A stretch of 64,000 nt of DNA from Ophiura sarsii (taxonomy: Eukaryota; Echinodermata; Ophiuroidea; Amphilepidida; Ophiuridae). Where the stretch lies: positions 24,443,636-24,507,635 of the forward strand of contig CM069459.1 of NCBI GenBank assembly GCA_035610835.1, given 5' to 3'. Numbering within the stretch: position 1 is the stretch's first letter; each line of letters starts with the position of its first letter. Below are positions 31,772 through 42,827 of the stretch, piece by piece. Below the pieces are notes generated by a model that did not search any database, was not told where the DNA came from, and was given only the letters and a program-made list of their open reading frames with translations. A program made the translations under genes and the position numbers.

Positions 31772-31985
31772 AAAAATAGGGACAGCGGTCCCAAATAGGT
31801 CGTCCGTTTATATGGGTAGATTAAAAACAAGGTGGCTCTCAAACCACAGGCATCAGGCAACTAGAAAGAAAGAGGACATAGTATAGCCTCCCTGTTAAAG
31901 ACATAATAAATAAACATTATAAAGTAAATAAATAAACATCCTGGAGTTTGGTTACAATTGTACTTCACCTGTTTAAATGTAATCC

Positions 31986-32275
31986 ATTTTACATATGCAG
32001 CCACCTTTACATCTTGACCTCAGATGACCTTTGACCTTGGTATGTGACCTTTGACCTCATTAACATATGAAGGTTTCCATGTTGCATCTATGACCCGAGT
32101 TTGGTTGCAATTGGTCATTGTATGGAAAAGAAATGGACAAATATAATCAATTTTACATATGCAGCCACTTTTACATCTTGACCTCAGGTGATCTTTGACC
32201 ATGGTATGTGACCTTTGACCTCATTAACATATGAAGGTTTCCATGTTGCATCTATGACCGAAGTTTGATATAAAA
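31986..32275 (+). repeat. 165 bp tandem dimer with DR1-like motifs
   Basis: ATTTTACATATGCAGCCAC starts each unit (31986 and 32151). The perfect element TGACCTTTGACCT occurs at 32025, 32045 and 32209, and a one-mismatch form at 32189. This is the complement of AGGTCAAAGGTCA, the direct-repeat-1 site for nuclear receptors such as RXR, HNF4 and COUP-TF. In a repeat this may be coincidental. Confidence 0.7.
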
Positions 32276-32386
32276 TTGGATGGATTGAGCGTGATACACA
32301 AAGTGCGTCTCGCACAATATTTTTTAAAACTCATAGCTCGACCAATATATTTGTGTATCATGCGAAAAAATCCATCCAATTTTATC
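32267..32386. mobile_element. 120 bp hairpin element
   Basis: GATATAAAATTGGATGGATT and GATACACAAA on the left match TTTGTGTATC and AATCCATCCAATTTTATC on the right, giving ~35 bp arms with a few mismatches. It ends next to CATTATTATGCAGT, the terminus of the following element. Confidence 0.7.
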
Positions 32387-32887
32387 ATTATTATGCAGTG
32401 AGAATCTGACTTTACAACAACAAAAAATGTTTAAAATTTTTTAAAAATTTTAAAAAAATGTAAAAAAAATAAATCACCATGATATTGTAAAAATATCAAT
32501 AACATGTTTTTGTTTTTTTTTGATTTGTTTTTTTTGTTGTTTTTTTTTTTTTTTTTTTTTTTTAAATCCCAAAAATTTCTCCAAAAATTGCAATTTTTAA
32601 AATAAAAAAAAATCCCAAAAAAAAAATTTCTAAAAAAAATGTCAAAATATTTCAAAAATTAAAAAAGACAAAATTAAAACAAATAGACTGCATTTTGTAA
32701 CTGCTCAAATAAAATTGGCATATTAATACACGCTTTACAGTGTTATACAGTATTCATGCAGGTAACCAAACTGACCAAGTTCACTGACCAAGTGTGGTAC
32801 AATATTGGATGAAAATTGGTTTCGCCAATATTGGGTGAAAATTGGTTTCGCCAATATTGGGTGAAAATTGGTTTCGCCTTGAAAAAA

Positions 32888-32966
32888 AAAATTGGTTTCG
32901 CCTTGAAAAAAAAATCGGACGAGCCGGAGGCGAGTCCGATTTTTTTTTCAAGGCGAAACCAATTTT
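32888..32966. repeat. Perfect 33 bp-arm hairpin, copy 1
   Basis: The left arm 32888-32920 and right arm 32934-32966 are perfect reverse complements (key words GGTTTCGCC, nine A, TCGGAC) around a 13-base loop GAGCCGGAGGCGA. Upstream, TGAAAATTGGTTTCGCCAAT is tandemly repeated. Confidence 0.9.
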
Positions 32967-34352
32967 CACTGTATCGCCCGAAAAAAAGGAATCCAATATT
33001 TACATTATTATGTTTTGAGAATCTGACTCTAATTAAAGATGGGACATCTATGCTTGTTAAATAAATGCACATTAATTGATATGAAATAGGATAGCCATCC
33101 ATTTGTCAAAATGTAGTATAGGCTAGGCCATGTAGGCCTAGGTCACGCTAGCATCATATCATCACCTAGGGCTCTCTTTTAAATTCAAAGTGGGGTGACT
33201 GTTGCAGTTTTGCATCTGTGTTACATTGCAATATACCCCAAAAGTAACGCTAATGCATCTATAAATAAGACACTGGTTCATTTTGAATGGTAAATCGTGA
33301 GCCTAGTCCTAGGCCTGCACACATGAGAAATAAGCTTATTTAGGGTGTATTTTCGTCTGGAATTTCAACAAGAAAACTGTAAAAATGCTATCAAAATATG
33401 TTTTAAATGACTAACTATATCATTGCTATTTGATTTTTTTCATTGGAATGCGTAAACATCATGGAAATATTGAGGGAATTTAGGTTTATAAAGGCCAGCA
33501 CAAAAATCGGAAATAAAAATAAGAAGCTTTACTTTAGTTTATAGGCCTAGCTAGTAAAAAGGATATAAATTCTCCTAGTTTTAAACCCACTATAAAAAGA
33601 CAAAAGTACAACATTTTTAGGCAAAGAGTATTTCACACTGTTTGCATTAATTTACCTTGTCCATGTTTATTGTATTTACTCTTTTCATGAGTAATTCTGA
33701 TGGAACCTCAGCTCCACACAAAATGTACCACAGGTGTCGGCCATCTTGTTTGTTGTTTACAGTTCAGGATGTTAATTTGGATTGTTCCATTGAGTTAAAT
33801 AGGGGGTTATATTATAGTGACGGTAGGGGCTAATTGACTAGTAAAGAAGATAGTTTTTCAACATGTTTCCCATCCAAAAATAACAAAATTATCATTCTAT
33901 TCTCTTGTTAAAATATATATTAATCATTATATTTTGTTTCTTTATAGAAAATACACAAATATGTCAATTATTTATCCAGCGTCAGTTATGAAAAGTTTTA
34001 ACTAAAAATTACAGTTTCAAACCCTTCAAATGTATGGGTCAATCCAGCAAAAACATTGAACCAATCAAAAGCTCTTATTCCAAACTGTCCGATACAGTAA
34101 AAAAATCGGATGACCGATTTTTTTAAAATCGGATGACCGATTTTTTTATTTAAAAAAACAGTCCAATACTTGATTAACTCGAGTTCAAAGCTCTGTGTAA
34201 ATGAATGGACGGAAGATTCTCAAAACATAATAATGGTACAATATTGGATGAAAATTGGTTTCGCCAATATTGGGTGAAAATTGGTTTCGCCAATATTGGG
34301 TGAAAATTGGTTTCGCCAATATTGGGTGAAAATTGGTTTCGCCTTGAAAAAA

Positions 34353-34431
34353 AAAATTGGTTTCGCCTTGAAAAAAAAATCGGACGAGCCGGAGGCGAGT
34401 CCGATTTTTTTTTCAAGGCGAAACCAATTTT
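34353..34431. repeat. Perfect long-arm hairpin, copy 2
   Basis: Same hairpin as in copy 1, including the GAGCCGGAGGCGA loop. The preceding TTGGTTTCGCCAATATTGGG module has one more repeat than in copy 1. Confidence 0.9.
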
Positions 34432-35706
34432 CACTGTATCGCCCGAAAAAAAGGAATCCAATATTTACATTATTATGTTTTGAGAATCTGACTCTAATTA
34501 AAGATGGGACATCTATGCTTGTTAAATAAATGCACATTAATTGATATGAAATAGGATAGCCATCCATTTGTCAAAATGTAGTATAGGCTAGGCCATGTAG
34601 GCCTAGGTCACGCTAGCATCATATCATCACCTAGGGCTCTCTTTTAAATTCAAAGTGGGGTGACTGTTGCAGTTTTGCATCTGTGTTACATTGCAATATA
34701 CCCCAAAAGTAACGCTAATGCATCTATAAATAAGACACTGGTTCATTTTGAATGGTAAATCGTGAGCCTAGTCCTAGGCCTGCACACATGAGAAATTTTA
34801 AGCTTATTTAGGATGTATTTTCGTCTGGAATTTCAACAAGAAAACTGTAAAAATGCTATCAAAATATGTTTTAAATGACTAACTATATCATTGCTATTTG
34901 ATTTTTTCATTGGAATGCATAAACATCATGGAAATATTGAGGGAATTTAGGTTTATAAAGGCCAGCACAAAAATCGGAAATAAAAATAAGAAGCTTTACT
35001 TTTTAGGCCTAGCTAGTAAAAAGGATATAAATTCTCCTAGTTTTAAACCCACTATAAAAAGACCAAAAGTACAACATTTTTAGCCAAAGAGTATTTCACA
35101 CTGTTTGCATTAATTTACCTTGTCCATGTTTATTGTATTTACTCTTTTCATGAGTAATTCTGATGGAACCTCAGCTCCACACAAAATGTACCACAGGTGT
35201 CGGCCATCTTGTTTGTTGTTTACTGTTTTCAGTTCAGGATGTTAATTTGGATTGTTCCATTGAGTTAAATAGGGGGTTATATTATAGTGACGGTAGGGGC
35301 TAATTGACTAGTAAAGAAGATAGTTTTTCAACATGTTTCCCATCCAAAAATAACAAAATTATCATTCTATTCTCTTGTTAAAATATATATTAATCATTAT
35401 ATTTTGTTTCTTTATAGAAAATACACAAATATGTCAATTGTTTATCCAGCGTCAGTTATGAAAAGTTTTAACTAAAAATTACAGTTTCAAACCCTTCAAA
35501 TGTATGGGTCAATCCAGCAAAAACATTGAACCAATCAAAAGCTCTTATTCCAAACTGTCCGATACAGTAAAAAAATCGGATGACCGATTTTTTTATTTAA
35601 AAAAACAGTCCAATACTTGATTAACTCGAGTTCAAAGCTCTGTGTAAATGAATGGACGGAAGATTCTCAAAACATAATAATGGTACAATATTGGATGACT
35701 TGAGGG

Positions 35707-35810
35707 CGATACAGTGAAAATTGGTTAAGCCTTGAAAAAAAAATTGGACGAGCCGAAGGCGAGTCCGATTTTTTTTCAAGGCGAAACCAATTTTCACTGT
35801 ATTGCTCGAA
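35707..35810. repeat. Ancestral-looking longer hairpin, copy 3
   Basis: Here the arms extend further (GGCGATACAGTGAAAATTGG on the left, CCAATTTTCACTGTATTGCTC on the right), about 43 bp per arm with few mismatches and loop GAGCCGAAGGCGA. The left module seen in copies 1 and 2 is absent, so copies 1 and 2 probably derive from this arrangement by slippage. Confidence 0.8.
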
Positions 35811-37137
35811 AAAAGGAATCCAATATTTACATTATTATGTTTTGAGAATCTGACTCTAATTAAAGATGGGACATCTATGCTTGTTAATTTATATGAAATA
35901 GGATAGCCATGATCCATTTGTCAAAATGTAGTATAGGCTAGGCCATGTAGGCCTAGGTCACGCTAGCATCATATCATCACCTAGGGCTCTCTTTTAAATT
36001 CAAAGTGGGGTGACTGTTGCAGTTTTGCATCTGTGTTACATTGCAATATACCCCAAAAGTAACGCTAATGCATCTATAAATAAGACACTGGTTCATTTTG
36101 AATGGTAAATCGTGAGCCTAGTCCTAGGCCTGCACACATGAGAAATAAGCTTATTTAGGGTGTATTTTCGTCTGGAATTTCAACAAGAAAACTGTAAAAA
36201 TGCTATCAAAATATGTTTTAAATGACTAACTATATCATTGCTATTTGATTTTTTCATTGGAATGTGTAAACATCATGGAAATATTGAGGGAATTTAGGTT
36301 TATAAAGGCCAGCACAAAAATCGGAAATAAAAATAAGAAGCTTTACTTTTTCGGCCTAGCTAGTAAAAAGGATATAAATTCTCCTAGTTTTAAACCCACT
36401 ATAAAAAGACCAAAAGTACAACATTTTTAGCCAAGGAGTATTTCACACTGTTTGCATTAATTTACCTTGTCCATGTTTATTGTATTTACTCTTTTCATGA
36501 GTAATTCTGATGGAACCTCAGCTCCACACAAAATGTACCACAGGTGTCGGCCATCTTGTTTGTTGTTTACTGTTTTCAGTTCAGGATGTTAATTTGGATT
36601 GTTCCATTGAGTTAAATAGGGGGTTATATTATAGTGACGGTAGGGGCTAATTGACTAGTAAAGAAGATAGTTTTTCAACATGTTTCCCATCCAAAAATAA
36701 CAAAATTATCATTCTATTGTCTTGTTAAAATATATATTAATCATTATATTTTGTTTCTTTATAGAAAATACACAAATATGTCAATTATTTATCCAGCGTC
36801 AGTTATGAAAAGTTTTAACTAAAAATTACAGTTTCAAACCCTTCAAATGTATGGGTCAATCCAGCAAAAACATTGAACCAATCAAAAGCTCTTATTCCAA
36901 ACTGTCCGATACAGTAAAAAAATCGGATGACCGATTTTTTTATTTAAAAAAACAGTCCAATACTTGATTAACTCGAGTTCAAAGCTCTGTGTAAATGAAT
37001 GGACGGAAGATTCTCAAAACATAATAATGAATAAACTTGGTCGACCAAGTTCACTCCAGTGACATAATGTTCAGAATAATTGGTCTTTACTAATGCATTG
37101 CAAGTATGGGACGGAAGATTCGAACTGCATAATAATG

Positions 37138-38430
37138 ATTGCAATTGGACATTGTATGGAAAAGAAATGGACAAAACAAAAAGTGTATACCAAATTGTTG
37201 ACAGACAGACACAGACTGACTACACAGACAGACGAAGTATGCTGCCATCCATAAGGTCTCTTCCTACGGACGACCTAAAAAGAGTGAGTTTCTCTTTTAC
37301 ATTAGAAAGAGGGTTTTATTGCCAAATTGGGCAACCAATTTAGCATTGAAACCAATGATTAAGGAATAATTGTACTATGTTATAAATTGGGCTCATTTTC
37401 CGGCTGTTCTTACTCTTTAGTTTGGCAACACTGTAAGATGCACTGCCAAGGTCGATATATCATGCGCCCATCCATGAAGTAGATACGTTTCTTTCTCCTT
37501 CACTTAAATCTTCCGACAATCTTCTTGGCATACTTCAGATCTTACAATCCTTATTGCGTTCAAACTTGTAAATCTACTATCCTATCCTCAAGCTTGTTTG
37601 TCACCATTTTCTCTTTCTCTCTCTCTAGACTTTTTCATGTTGATAAAAAAGTAAGTTCTCAAGATCCTACACTTTGAGCCAACTAATTTTCCAGCCCCCA
37701 CATTTGAAACCCCAAGGCCCCAAGGCCGCACATCTTTATGAAAACAAGAATTTAGTTTTAAATCTACATACTCCCGCACTCGCACGTCTCTCTAAATACT
37801 TGTAAATCCATGCTACAACTGAATATTAAGGGGGCTTTACAATCATATAAACATGGTTGCCTTTCAGACAAAACCTCCACATAAAAACGGTAAAACAGTG
37901 AGTGCAAAATGTCCTGCTCCTCGACCGTCAGTCGAGGGATTTAACAATTCAAATCTCCCCATCTGTCGCTAAATATAGGAAAATTCCATTAAACTACAAG
38001 GGGAGTTTTGGATTGTTTCCATCGGGTATTCACTTTCAGAATGGACACTGAACAAAACAAAAATTCTAGAATCTAAACAAATACACATCAACAATTTTTC
38101 TACATTTGTGCCATAAAGAAGTATTTTTCAAATTTATACTCAAAAACATGTGTTTGTCCCTGATTGCTGTATTAACACCTTGAGTAATGCATGTACGACA
38201 GGAACGGCTACGACGACGATAGTGATGGCGTTGACGATGACGATGGGGATGAAGATGATGATAACGATGACGATGATGACGATGATGAATAATGTATGAG
38301 TGCACATTACCCTCTGTAAAAACCATTACCCAAGCATTATGTCTACCTTTAAATACGAGTGTCCCCCTTCCCCCTTAAAAAACAATTTAAGAACCATTTA
38401 TTTCTTCCGGAATTGATCAAATTAGAGTCT
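37138..38430. other. Noncoding, acidic-codon microsatellite
   Basis: No gene is supported. Bases 38191-38292 form an imperfect GAY-GAT repeat that reads as a 33-residue Asp-rich frame; I regard it as a microsatellite. The perfect palindrome ACTTGGTCGACCAAGT lies just upstream at 37035-37050. The rest is unclassified. Confidence 0.4.
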
Positions 38431-38700
38431 CATTCATTTTCATAATATTAAGACATTTTTTCTTCATCTTTTAAAAATAGAAGCTGGTGGGTATGGTAGA
38501 ACAAAACAACAACACATTGATTTTTCTATTTTCCATAATCGCCTCCGGGCCGGACAGGCTAACGTCATTCCCTGAATGTTGCAGCCTAAATGTGTCACCA
38601 TGTTTAAATTGAAGAGAACTAAATAGAGCAAACTTAATTATGATCAATGTACAGATGGACAAAAAGACGGAAAGAAGGAGGCTGGTGAATTCGTCTGGCT

Positions 38701-39203
38701 GAGGCGATGTAAAAACATGTTCTACCTGCGGACAGCGCTCTCAGGTGGACTCAGTTAGTGGTTAGGTTTTTTGTTTTTGTTTTGTTGTGGGGTTGGGTTT
38801 TTATTTTGTAAGGGGGGCATGGGGGGGGGTGGAAAGTAAACACTTTCAAACACTGTCAAAACAAAATGAAAATTTCATATATTTAAAATAAAAATCAAAC
38901 ATCTAAATAATTCAAAATATTTAACAAAATGTCAAACATTTTTCAAAAATGTTATAAATTATTATCAAAGATTTGTAACAAATTGAAAACAAATTTCAAA
39001 TTTTCGAATGATTTCAAATTATTTTTTTTTAAATAAAAATTTGTCAAGATGTTTTCCAGATGTTTTCAAAAAACAAAACAAAATGAAATAAAAAAATAAA
39101 ACAATTGTATAAATTGTTTTCAAAGCTTTGAAACAATAAAAAATGTGAACATTTAAAAATATGGGACTGAAGGGCCCATAGAACACGCCCTTTCTTCTCC
39201 ATG
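38701..39203. mobile_element. Harbinger-like MITE in the array, unit 1
   Basis: GGCGATGTAAAAACATGTTC on the left and GGGCCCATAGAACACGCCC then TTTCTTCTCC on the right mark the family. The interior is TTTCAAAATATTT-type low complexity with a G-rich block at about 38811-38830. The flanking trinucleotides do not match, so the superfamily call rests on similarity. Confidence 0.5.
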
Positions 39204-39497
39204 GCCTGATGAGAACATTGCAAGCTGACATTCCCCTTTTACGTTTTAAAACATCTTCCAACTCTTTATTAGTCATGTTAGCAATGATTAATGTAACGCA
39301 CCCCACTATATATTGGTCTTCCAAACACTTAATTTAATAGAGTTGTCACTATCTGAATGTTACAGCCCAAATGTGCCAGTATGTTTAAATTGAAAAGAGA
39401 AAATAGAGCAAACTTAATTATAATGAATGTACAGACAGACAAAACGAAAAAACAGAAAGAAGGAGGTAGATGAATCCATCTGGCTGAGGTGATGTAA

Positions 39498-40095
39498 AAA
39501 ACATGTTCTATTGGTGGATACCCGGGGGGGGGGGGGTATTTTGTCAAAATTGTACGTGGATGTGCCTGCCGGACTTCAAAAAATTGACTTTCTCTATACC
39601 TATTTTCTGACCAATTTCCCACCCATCAATATACCAATTGTGTTAGAAAAAAATCCTCAAAATACACCCAATTTATGCAAATTGCTTTCGTCTGTGTTAA
39701 ATACACCCCATCGCTATACCAATTTTTGCGAAAAAGCACCCCAAAAGGCAGGCACATGTACGTATACCATATCAATGAGAGAACCCCAGAGGTGGATAGC
39801 ACTCTAAGGTAGTGTCAAGTGTTTTCACTTTTTTGTCTTCTTTTTTCTATCTAAATTTTCAAAACAAAATTCTTCTAATAAAACTTGCAAAATATTTATA
39901 ACAAAAATTAAAAAAGGACAATTTCATATTATTTTCAAAAATCAACAGAAATTTCAAAAACATTTATTTGGTTTTACAACATTTCACAATTTCTAAATAA
40001 AATGTTACAAAATGTTTTTAAAATTTGTAACAATAACAAATTCTCTAAAATATAAACAAATATGAGTTAAAAAAGTCCCGTAGAACAGGTTCTCT
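39498..40095. mobile_element. Harbinger-like MITE in the array, unit 2
   Basis: It starts AACATGTTCTATTGGTGG and ends GTCCCGTAGAACAGG. An inner block with a run of G (about 39525-39537) and CCCCAGAGGTGGATAGCAC appears to be a second insertion. Confidence 0.4.
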
Positions 40096-40510
40096 ATCCC
40101 GCACGTCTTCAATCAGGTGGATATGAATAATAATGAGGCTACAACTTTGAAGTTTACTGCCGTACAGTTATTGATTAAATAATCAGCTTATTACAAATAA
40201 TTATTCATATTTTGTATTAATCACTTAATATTACCTAATTAGTTAGTTAATTAATCATTTACATTTGCAACTATTCTCGGTACTTTGAGCTACTGGGGCC
40301 TCTGGGGTCACCTTTTCCAAAATTATTTGTTAATTAGTTAATTAATAAGATTAATTAGTTTTAGACATTTGATTGAATACTAATTAAATTAGTTAATTGG
40401 TTAAATGACTAATAAAAACTTTAAGGGTTCAGTGTGTAAACCTAGTCATTTGATGACGTTTACCTCATAAATATTTCTACCTGTTCAACTTGTGCAGGAT
40501 ATAGAATCGT
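40096..40510. other. Homeodomain-word-rich AT sequence
   Basis: Dense TTAATTAG, AGTTAATTAA and ATTAATTAG words (about 40205-40410), with one GC-richer break (GCCTCTGGGGTCACC at about 40300). It may be an AT-rich low-complexity stretch or a cluster of homeodomain-type sites. No gene. Confidence 0.35.
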
Positions 40511-41311
40511 GACATTTGAATTAATCCTTCCATTCTATGTAATAGTCATGTTAGCAATGATTAATGTAACACATCCTTTAACTATACATTGGTATTTATT
40601 CATTCCAAACACTTAATTTAATAGAGTTGTCACGATCTGAATGTTACAACCCAAATGTGCCACTATGTTTAAATTGAACAAGAGTAAATAGAGCAAACTT
40701 AATTATGATGAATGTACTGATGGATAAAACGGAACTTAGAAGGAGGCCGGTGAATCCGTCTGGCTGAGAGGACTAAAGAAACTGTTCGACGTGCAGACTG
40801 ACGACACACCTTGCTCAGAGGATCAGTAAGTTGGGTGTGGTGGTCGTTTACCTTTTTATTTTAAATTATCTTGAAAACTTTGGTACATTTTCAACAACAA
40901 CAAAACTTCAACTCAAATTGAAAAAAAATTATAACAAAACTCAAGAGATATCAAAACAATTTCAAAGTTATAAATTCCTTGTTTAAAAGTTTTCCAGAAA
41001 AAAATCTCAAATTTGGAATAAATGTTAGTGGGTAGATGATAACATTGTGCTATTCCAGTTGAAAACCATACACACCCATGGAAGTCATTATCGTAATCTT
41101 CCACACAAGCAGTGTAGATTTCAAATGGAGTTACCCATGCGGGTAACCCCATTTGAAATTCACACTCCCTTTGTGGAAGATTAACCCTTACAGCCCCACA
41201 CCCCATGAAATCCCATTTCCCAGCCTGTCGGTTCCACCTGCCGCTGAGGTTTTTGGGTGAAATAATGGCCCCGGGCTACATAGCTGGGCGAATACACTCG
41301 CCCAGCACAGC

Positions 41312-41312
<1 letters not shown>

Positions 41313-41345
<33 letters not shown>
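41313..41345 (+). repeat. Poly(C) tract, 33 bases
   Basis: The longest uninterrupted C run in the window. It abuts the tRNA-like sequence where an acceptor stem would be expected. Confidence 0.9.
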
Positions 41346-41346
<1 letters not shown>

Positions 41347-41412
41347 TGGCTCACTTGGTAGAGCGCTCGACTTGTAACCGAGAGGTCGTGGGTTCAAACC
41401 CCGGGGCGTGGC
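41340..41412 (+). pseudogene. tRNA-Thr(UGU)-like sequence
   Basis: The A box TGGCTCACTTGG (41347-41358) and B box GGTTCAAACCC (41391-41401) are intact. The D arm GCTC/GAGC pairs, the anticodon arm CTCGA-CTTGTAA-CCGAG pairs at four of five positions with anticodon TGT (41373-41375), and the T arm forms with a mismatch. The acceptor stem does not pair because its 5' side is replaced by poly(C). So it is a tRNA pseudogene or the head of a tRNA-derived SINE. Translation across it gives HLVERSTCNREVVGSNPG, a common artefact of such sequences. Confidence 0.7.
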
Positions 41413-41744
41413 ACCTCTTGTTGTGTGTGTTTTTTTTGCTTGAAAAAAAATTCGTTGGAAAATCCACCGGGAGTGTTAGGGTTAAGAGAATGTCTTCTAC
41501 AGGGGGTGCATGGATTTCAATGGATAGCTCATGGAAAGTTGTTCACCTTTCACATTTTGAAAACAACATTCAACTACACATGTATAATTATTCATGCTGG
41601 TAATGATTAATGTAAAACACACTACTATTACTATATTGGTTTTAAAAAAAACACGTTTATAGGCCTAATTTAAAACGTTCAGGGAACAGACTAGTCACCC
41701 ACCCGCTGAATGTTTCGACTCAAATGTGCCACTACCGTTTAGAT

Positions 41745-42156
41745 TTTGTAACAAAAACTTCCACAAACCAGGTTTGTTAAAGGTAATTAACGCTTACTTG
41801 TCCAGTAGAAACAGCCACCCGTTAAATCTTACAGCTAAGTTCTTGTGACCCGGAAGTATACACATACAAGCTGGATGCTACGCATTGTGGCTCTGCGTTT
41901 GCGGCGAAATTCATGTTCATTTAATGTGTGCGTGTTGTTTATATATTAAAAGATGCAAGGAATTACGGCGGTAGTCTTTTTCAAGTGGGGAGGAGGCATT
42001 TTTGGTATAACGAAAGGTCAAATGTCGTGGCCTATCGATTAGGACGCTTGTAAACTAAGCGGTAACTTTTTTCGCGAGTAGAAACGGGGAATTAAAAAGT
42101 CAACGGTAATTACCTTAGCGTTAACTTTCCAGTGCCTCAGTAGAAACACCCTCTAA
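41745..42156. mobile_element. CCCAGTAGAAAC-type MITE, copy 3
   Basis: Shared landmarks with copies at 4490 and 9143: CTTCCACAAACCAGGTTTG, GTCCAGTAGAAACAGCC, GTGACCCGGAAGTATAC, GGTCAAATGTCGTGGCC and CTCAGTAGAAACACCCTC. It interrupts the array module between AATGTGCCACTACCG and AATGATGAATGTG. The left end is eroded. Confidence 0.65.
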
Positions 42157-42226
42157 TGATGAATGTGTTGACAGACAAAACGACAAAACAGAAAGGAGGC
42201 AAATGCATTTGTGTGGCTGAGACACA

Positions 42227-42571
42227 AAAACTGCTCTACGTGCAGACTGATTACACACTTCTCAGATAGTCAATCAGATGAGTGGGGGTGGTATTTTATT
42301 TTACTCATTTTTTTTCTTCCAATTATTTTTAACAAACTTTAGTAAATTTTCAAAAATAAATAATTTCAAAATGTATGAAATTTGTTTGAACATTTTCATC
42401 AACCAAAAACAACACTCAAAATCAAAAATTTACAAAACAAATTGGTAAAAATGTCAAGATATTTCAAAAACAAATTTAGAAATCATTAAAGAGTCCTTGT
42501 CAAGATAGGAATAAATAAACAAATCTTAGATTGGAAACAGAATTTGTGTTGTTTAAGCCCGTAGAACAAAT
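42227..42571. mobile_element. Harbinger-like MITE in the array, unit 4
   Basis: CTGCTCTACGTGCAGACTG on the left and GCCCGTAGAACA on the right, with A/T-rich interior. It directly precedes a family A copy. Confidence 0.45.
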
Positions 42572-42580
42572 TACCCATCT

Positions 42581-42827
42581 TTAATACTTTCCATGCGGCT
42601 ATTAGTTTTACCATATACAAAACAGATTTTTTAGAAACCTTTCTCAGCTTTCAAGGTTTTTCGCAAGGATTACTGAACCATCACTAGGCATGTTTGTACT
42701 TATTTCAATGCATTCCTCATAATGATTCCAAATATTTTAATGACATTTAATAATTTTGACATTTTTGAAACATTTTCTGACATTTTTGAATGTCGTCTGC
42801 AGAAGCCTGCCGCGTGGAAAGTGTTAA
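42581..42827 (-). mobile_element. Family A element, copy 7
   Basis: TTAATACTTTCCATGCGGC on the left and GCCGCGTGGAAAGTGTTAA on the right in minus orientation. The interior follows the consensus. Confidence 0.8.

Larger units (their letters stand above)
32796..37029 (+). repeat. ~1.4 kb unit in three tandem copies
   Basis: Copies run 32796-34234 (1439 bp), 34235-35681 (1447 bp) and 35682-37029 (1348 bp), each starting GGTACAATATTGGATGA and ending CTCAAAACATAATAATG. They are nearly identical across 33004-34234 and its counterparts. Each body is bounded by the 22 bp inverted repeat CATTATTATGTTTTGAGAAT(CT), and each is preceded by a long hairpin block. Small indels distinguish the copies. The 61-119 codon open frames here recur with the unit, contain poly-A-derived FFF/KKK runs, and are not genes. 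Confidence 0.9.
32388..37137. mobile_element. Outer element with CATTATTATGCAGT ends
   Basis: CATTATTATGCAGTGAGAATC at 32388 is mirrored by GATTCGAACTGCATAATAATG ending at 37137. The same termini, in a CATTATTATGTTTTGAGAATCT form, bound each inner 1.4 kb unit, so the outer element seems to host amplified relatives. The A/T-rich stretch 32411-32660 includes a run of T at about 32538-32563. Flanking ATTGCAATTGG sequences (32108 and 37138) belong to the 165 bp repeat. Confidence 0.5.
41185..41481. mobile_element. piggyBac-like MITE with TTAA duplication
   Basis: TTAA at 41181-41184 and 41482-41485 flanks an element starting CCCTTACA and ending TGTTAGGG, the TTAA target and CCCT-type terminus of piggyBac transposons. 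The host MITE normally has one TTAA at this point (GATTAAGG), confirming the duplication. The 297 bp cargo is unusual: GC-rich sequence, 33 consecutive C, and a tRNA-like segment. Confidence 0.8.
41048..41530. mobile_element. CTATTCCAGTTGAAA-type MITE, copy 2, interrupted
   Basis: The left half GCTATTCCAGTTGAAAACC through GATTAA (41184) and the right half from GAGAATGTCTTCTACAGGG to TGGATAGCTC (41530) reconstitute the foldback MITE seen at 26563. The break is occupied by the piggyBac-like element at 41185-41481. Confidence 0.8.

Noticed and set aside
32743..34567. Repeated frames of 71-119 codons with FFFKAKPIF-type runs
   Set aside because: They are products of the tandem hairpin units with poly(A/T), present on both strands and in each copy.
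38191..38292. 33-residue Asp-rich frame starting ATG
   Set aside because: It is an imperfect GAY-GAT microsatellite with no context for translation.
38066..38326. His/Arg-rich minus-strand frame
   Set aside because: It is the complement of the GAY-GAT microsatellite.
41205..41603. 132-codon frame with HLVERSTCNREVVGSNPG
   Set aside because: This peptide is the translation of a tRNA-like sequence; the frame also crosses 33 C (Pro run) and the boundary of a piggyBac-like element.
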